DNA of 64,000 nucleotides from contig NZ_FNXG01000002.1 in assembly GCF_900108405.1 (NCBI RefSeq), forward strand, positions 372,001-436,000, in the 5' to 3' direction. Shown here piece by piece: positions 63,462 through 64,000 of this stretch (its first letter is position 1; the number at the start of each line of letters is the position of its first letter). Origin of the DNA: Paracoccus alkenifer (lineage in GTDB: Bacteria; Pseudomonadota; Alphaproteobacteria; Rhodobacterales; Rhodobacteraceae). The notes under the pieces were generated by a model that saw only the letters and a list, made by a program, of their open reading frames with translations, had not been told where the DNA came from and ran no database searches. The position numbers and the translations under genes were made by a program.

Positions 63462-64000
63462 ATGCAGTCCGACAATCCGACCGCCGCAATCCTGCTGATC
63501 GGCGACGAATTCCTGTCCGGTCGCACCCGCGACCTGAATGCCCATCATCTGGCCGGCGTGCTGAACGCGATCGGCATCGACCTGCGCGAGATCCGCGTGG
63601 TGGCCGACGATCACCGCGCCATCGTGGACGCGCTGCGGGCGCTGGACCGGCATCTGGGCGGCGCTTGGGACATGGTGTTCAGCTCGGGCGGGATCGGGCC
63701 GACCCATGACGACATCACCGCCGATGCGGTGGCCGATGCCTATGGCGCCCCGCTTGAGCTGAACCCCGAGGCCCGCCGCGTGATGGAGGAACACTGGGGC
63801 GCGCGCGGGGTCGAGATCACCGCAAGCCGCCTGCGCATGGCCCGCATCCCCCGCGGTGCCACGCTGATCCGTAATGCGGTGTCGGCGGCGCCGGGGTTTT
63901 CCATCGGCGGGCTGCATGTGATGGCGGGGGTGCCTTCGGTGTTTCGCAGCATGGTGGAAACCATCGTGCCGCAGCTGGCCACCGGCCGCCCGGTGCAATC
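63462..64000 (+). CDS. CinA/MoaB-like molybdopterin-binding domain protein, 3' end outside window
   Basis: The first 179 residues are visible: ILLIGDEFLSGRTRDLNAHHLAGVL, DDHRAIVDALRAL, FSSGGIGPTHDDITADAVADAYG and MAGVPSVFRSMVE, the pattern of the CinA N-terminal domain shared with MoaB/MogA. Whether the C-terminal nicotinamide-nucleotide amidase domain of full CinA follows cannot be seen; short one-domain forms are common in this group. ATG 63462 starts MQSDNPTAA, preceded by AAGGGAA. It would be annotated 'competence/damage-inducible protein A'. Confidence 0.9.
   Translation, partial: MQSDNPTAAILLIGDEFLSGRTRDLNAHHLAGVLNAIGIDLREIRVVADDHRAIVDALRALDRHLGGAWDMVFSSGGIGPTHDDITADAVADAYGAPLELNPEARRVMEEHWGARGVEITASRLRMARIPRGATLIRNAVSAAPGFSIGGLHVMAGVPSVFRSMVETIVPQLATGRPVQ

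Overview
The window is a high-GC (about 70%), gene-dense chromosomal segment. It most resembles an alphaproteobacterium of the Rhodobacterales, in the Paracoccus/Rhodobacter range. Supporting signs are a class I lysyl-tRNA synthetase, a HemD-Mic60-HemY block next to tsaD-gpsA, a two-part MaoC/phosphotransacetylase with acetate kinase, MetA with the acetyl-CoA-type residue, and a dispersed repeat ending in CCCCCGGGATATTT. Genus assignment is inference. No prophage, transposase, CRISPR array or rRNA operon is visible; one tRNA gene (Thr, CGT) is present.

Layout. 1-2829 (mostly minus): homoserine acyltransferase MetA (cut by the window edge), a coupled P-loop ATPase, and a FadL-type porin with a compositionally odd middle. 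3084-7935: a TehA/SLAC1-type channel, guaB, then a minus-strand group of DUF1285, a Hyi-type isomerase and an AEC permease. 7999-16270: a tightly overlapping six-gene cluster of MoxR ATPase, DUF58, BatA-like membrane protein, DUF4159 protein, large membrane protein and PBP4-type DacB. 16267-21414: TerB-like protein, lysyl-tRNA synthetase, a 27-bp inverted repeat, an orphan beta-helix protein and a HugZ/PNPOx-like protein.

21509-30565 is the acetate region: a RamB/ScfR-like palindromic site, acs, DUF485-actP, a CBS/DUF294 protein, a soluble histidine kinase, a response regulator, and a membrane protein that joins a degenerate kinase core to a DnaQ-type exonuclease. The last five genes overlap or nearly abut. 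This is the most interesting candidate for a poorly described system in the window.

30562-44666: small secreted protein, TerB/DnaJ protein, trpA, ychF, AhpD-like and DUF488 proteins, a secreted pentaheme cytochrome with two EF-hand-like loops, trmJ, ctaA, an M32 carboxypeptidase, then SDR, glutamine-synthetase-family and amidotransferase genes divergent from a PLP aminotransferase. 44898-52117: ackA and MaoC-Pta (minus), divergent from a DUF2892-adaptor-RND efflux operon. 52118-52528 holds no recognisable gene, only an 18-bp direct repeat pair next to tRNA-Thr. 52649-57146: hemY, mic60-like and hemD; 57209-60337: tsaD, gpsA, YciI, EVE and DUF1761; 60541-64000: an MsbA-like ABC exporter, map, and the start of a CinA/MoaB-like gene.

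A dispersed hairpin-plus-ATATTT element occurs at seven sites, six of them placed and oriented as 3' ends of genes. It is probably a terminator-type repeat family of this genome.
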